A DNA stretch of 64,000 bases, taken from Bacteroidia bacterium (GTDB taxonomy: Bacteria > Bacteroidota > Bacteroidia > J057). The position numbers were made by a program, and so were the translations under genes. The DNA lies in NCBI GenBank assembly GCA_022760475.1, contig JALEFZ010000006.1, positions 62,001 to 126,000 on the forward strand. Direction: 5' to 3'. Shown piece after piece: positions 62,585-64,000 of the stretch (position 1 is the first letter of the stretch; each line of letters begins with the position of its first letter). Under the pieces are notes generated by a model. That model had not been told where the DNA came from. It searched no databases and worked only from the letters and a program-made list of their open reading frames with translations.

Positions 62585-64000
62585 TTACTTAAATATTATC
62601 CAAAATATGAATCCCAACATGAACAAAAGCGATAGAACAATTCCTGTCAAATAAGCCTGGATACCATTTTTTTGGCTTTGATCTGTTCGCTTTCCCGCTC
62701 CCCTGAAAAGGCCTACCAGTCCATTTACCAGCCCATCTATAAATGAATGGTCAATCCTTGAAGATAAAGTTGCAAGAGAGGGGCCAAGCAAGTGGCCTAG
62801 CTTGTCCAGGCCTTGATCTATTCCTTTATCTGAAAGCTCTGATAATTCACCCAATGAGTCCGTTTCAGGGCTTTTATTGACTGTGATCCTCGAAAATAAG
62901 GTGAAAAATCCCTCTACGATATTCCTATCCAACCAATCAAGTAGGTTGGAGAGAAAGAGGATTATTTTAGCAAAGATATTTTCATAGACCCAATCCTGAA
63001 AAAAATGTGTCGATAAGAGATTAAATCCAGGAAAAGATCTTTCTGAAAACCCATTTCGATATAAAAAGTAAGCTCGACCAAGACCCAGAAACGGGAGCAA
63101 TATGGAAGCAGCTAAAATTAGCTCGAAAAAAGGGGGTTCACGATGACCTGCATCACCAAATAGTGTAGAAAATGATTCCAACAACCAGCTATGTTCCCCA
63201 TCCAAAGGGTTGATGCTAAAGATAAAAGAGAGGGAAAATATGCTTAGTATTCCTATAGGCAAAAGCATTTTCCAGGATAAAGGATGCTTTTCTGCCATAT
63301 CCCTGTCTGGTCCTCCAAAAACAAGCATGGCTTGTCTACCTATATAAAAAGCAGTCAGGTAAGAGGTGATCAAGGCAGTAGTAGGAATCAGCCACGCATT
63401 TCCTTTCATATTTGAAGCCCATTCAAAGCTGGCCAAAATGATTCCATCCTTGGATAAGAAGCCAGAAAAAAGGGGTAAGCCAGCGAGGGCAAGCATAGGT
63501 GGGAGGTATAGGCGAAAAAGCCAGGGAAATTTTCTGCGTAGGTTGCCCATCAATCGCATGTCATTTTCTGGTGGAATGTCTTGCTTAGAATCTGGATGGC
63601 CAGTATGATTTTCATGAATGATCACGCCGGCTACTAAAAACAAGGCGCACTTGAAAAATGCATGTGTGAATAAGTGAAAAAGTGCCATGCTCCATGCGCC
63701 CAATCCAAGCCCAATCATCATATAGCCCAATTGTGAAAGGGTTGAATAAGCCAGGACCTTTTTGATGTCCCATTGTGCTGCGGCAGCAAGTGCAGCCATG
63801 ATGCTTGTCAATGCTCCAATGACCAAAATGACCATTTGCGCCTCCAGGCCGAGTAAGAAATGATACCTGGCCAAGAGGTACACCCCAGCAGCAACCATAG
63901 TCGCCGCATGAATCAGGGAAGAAACTGGTGTAGGGCCTTCCATGGCATCGGGAAGCCAGACCTGTAAGGGAAATTGAGCTGATTTGCCGATGGCACCACC
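62585..64000 (-). CDS. nuoL: NADH-quinone oxidoreductase subunit L, partial (5' end outside window)
   Basis: The frame is open from the right edge to the TAA at 62585; 471 codons are visible. It begins within 'GGAIGKSAQFPLQVWLPDAM', the conserved helix of NuoL, then 'EGPTPVSSLIHAATMVAAGVYL' with the key His residues, 'DIKKVLAYSTLSQLGYMMIGLG' and 'THAFFKCALFLVAGVII'. The C-terminal part contains the long lateral helix region ('LDWLDRNIVEGFFTLFSRI') and a last membrane helix. NuoL carries one of the proton channels of complex I. Stop and nuoM start are adjacent. Confidence 0.96.
   Translation of the reverse strand, partial: GGAIGKSAQFPLQVWLPDAMEGPTPVSSLIHAATMVAAGVYLLARYHFLLGLEAQMVILVIGALTSIMAALAAAAQWDIKKVLAYSTLSQLGYMMIGLGLGAWSMALFHLFTHAFFKCALFLVAGVIIHENHTGHPDSKQDIPPENDMRLMGNLRRKFPWLFRLYLPPMLALAGLPLFSGFLSKDGIILASFEWASNMKGNAWLIPTTALITSYLTAFYIGRQAMLVFGGPDRDMAEKHPLSWKMLLPIGILSIFSLSFIFSINPLDGEHSWLLESFSTLFGDAGHREPPFFELILAASILLPFLGLGRAYFLYRNGFSERSFPGFNLLSTHFFQDWVYENIFAKIILFLSNLLDWLDRNIVEGFFTLFSRITVNKSPETDSLGELSELSDKGIDQGLDKLGHLLGPSLATLSSRIDHSFIDGLVNGLVGLFRGAGKRTDQSQKNGIQAYLTGIVLSLLFMLGFIFWIIFK

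Overview
The window is chromosomal DNA from a member of the phylum Bacteroidota, most likely a free-living non-Bacteroides lineage such as a Saprospiria- or Cytophagia-type bacterium. This rests on several features seen together: type IX secretion system (T9SS) and gliding-family genes (PorP/SprF-like, GldJ-like, a PorZ-like protein and proteins with C-terminal T9SS sorting domains); DUF3857, DUF5723 and DUF1266 proteins; MqnC of the futalosine menaquinone route with NuoL/NuoM; and promoters of the Bacteroidota type (TTTG, about 18-21 bases, TAnnTTTG). I see no insertion sequence, prophage, integrase, CRISPR array or rRNA. Genes are densely packed on both strands.

Layout. 1-6.4 kb: two tandem DUF3857 proteins (the first cut by the window edge), a MarR regulator with a palindromic site at its promoter, and a DUF5723 barrel paired with a large lipoprotein. 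6.6-11.5 kb: typA/bipA, a degenerate Nudix protein, a DnaQ-type exonuclease, a protein with a tentative DUF695 resemblance, and shikimate kinase. 11.5-15.2 kb: a membrane-fusion adaptor and TolC without any inner-membrane pump, then the serine dehydratase beta subunit. 15.6-22.6 kb: PorP/SprF-like and GldJ-like genes, AlkC, a PpiD/SurA-type chaperone and mqnC. 22.7-28.2 kb: unknown secreted and small proteins, PspA with a coiled-coil partner, fructose-1,6-bisphosphatase, a BatE-like protein, tRNA-Lys and tRNA-Leu. 28.4-33.6 kb: a start-less coding remnant, an acyltransferase, and a probable operon of an outer-membrane protein, KDO transferase, a small secreted protein and ilvE.

33.8-48.2 kb is the most coherent stretch. 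A good promoter precedes a nucleotide-sugar operon (DegT/WbpE-type aminotransferase, UDP-glucose dehydrogenase, UDP-glucuronate decarboxylase, RfbC, RfbA). It is followed by three tandem paralogous secreted proteins with T9SS sorting domains and, after a membrane protein and malic enzyme, a PorZ-like gene. In Porphyromonas gingivalis, sugars made by Ugd- and WbpE/PorR-type enzymes form the A-LPS to which T9SS cargo is attached, and PorZ binds A-LPS. A surface-display neighbourhood is therefore a reasonable inference, but it is not shown by the sequence alone.

48.3-64 kb: an unknown gene translationally coupled to recO, a lipoprotein metallopeptidase with a C-terminal jellyroll-like region, a DUF1266 protein, a second pair of overlapping DUF3857 genes, a NhaD-type antiporter, an MscS channel, a methyltransferase, a lytic transglycosylase with an EF-hand loop, and nuoM followed by nuoL (cut by the right edge). 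Many genes end in clear hairpin terminators, listed below.
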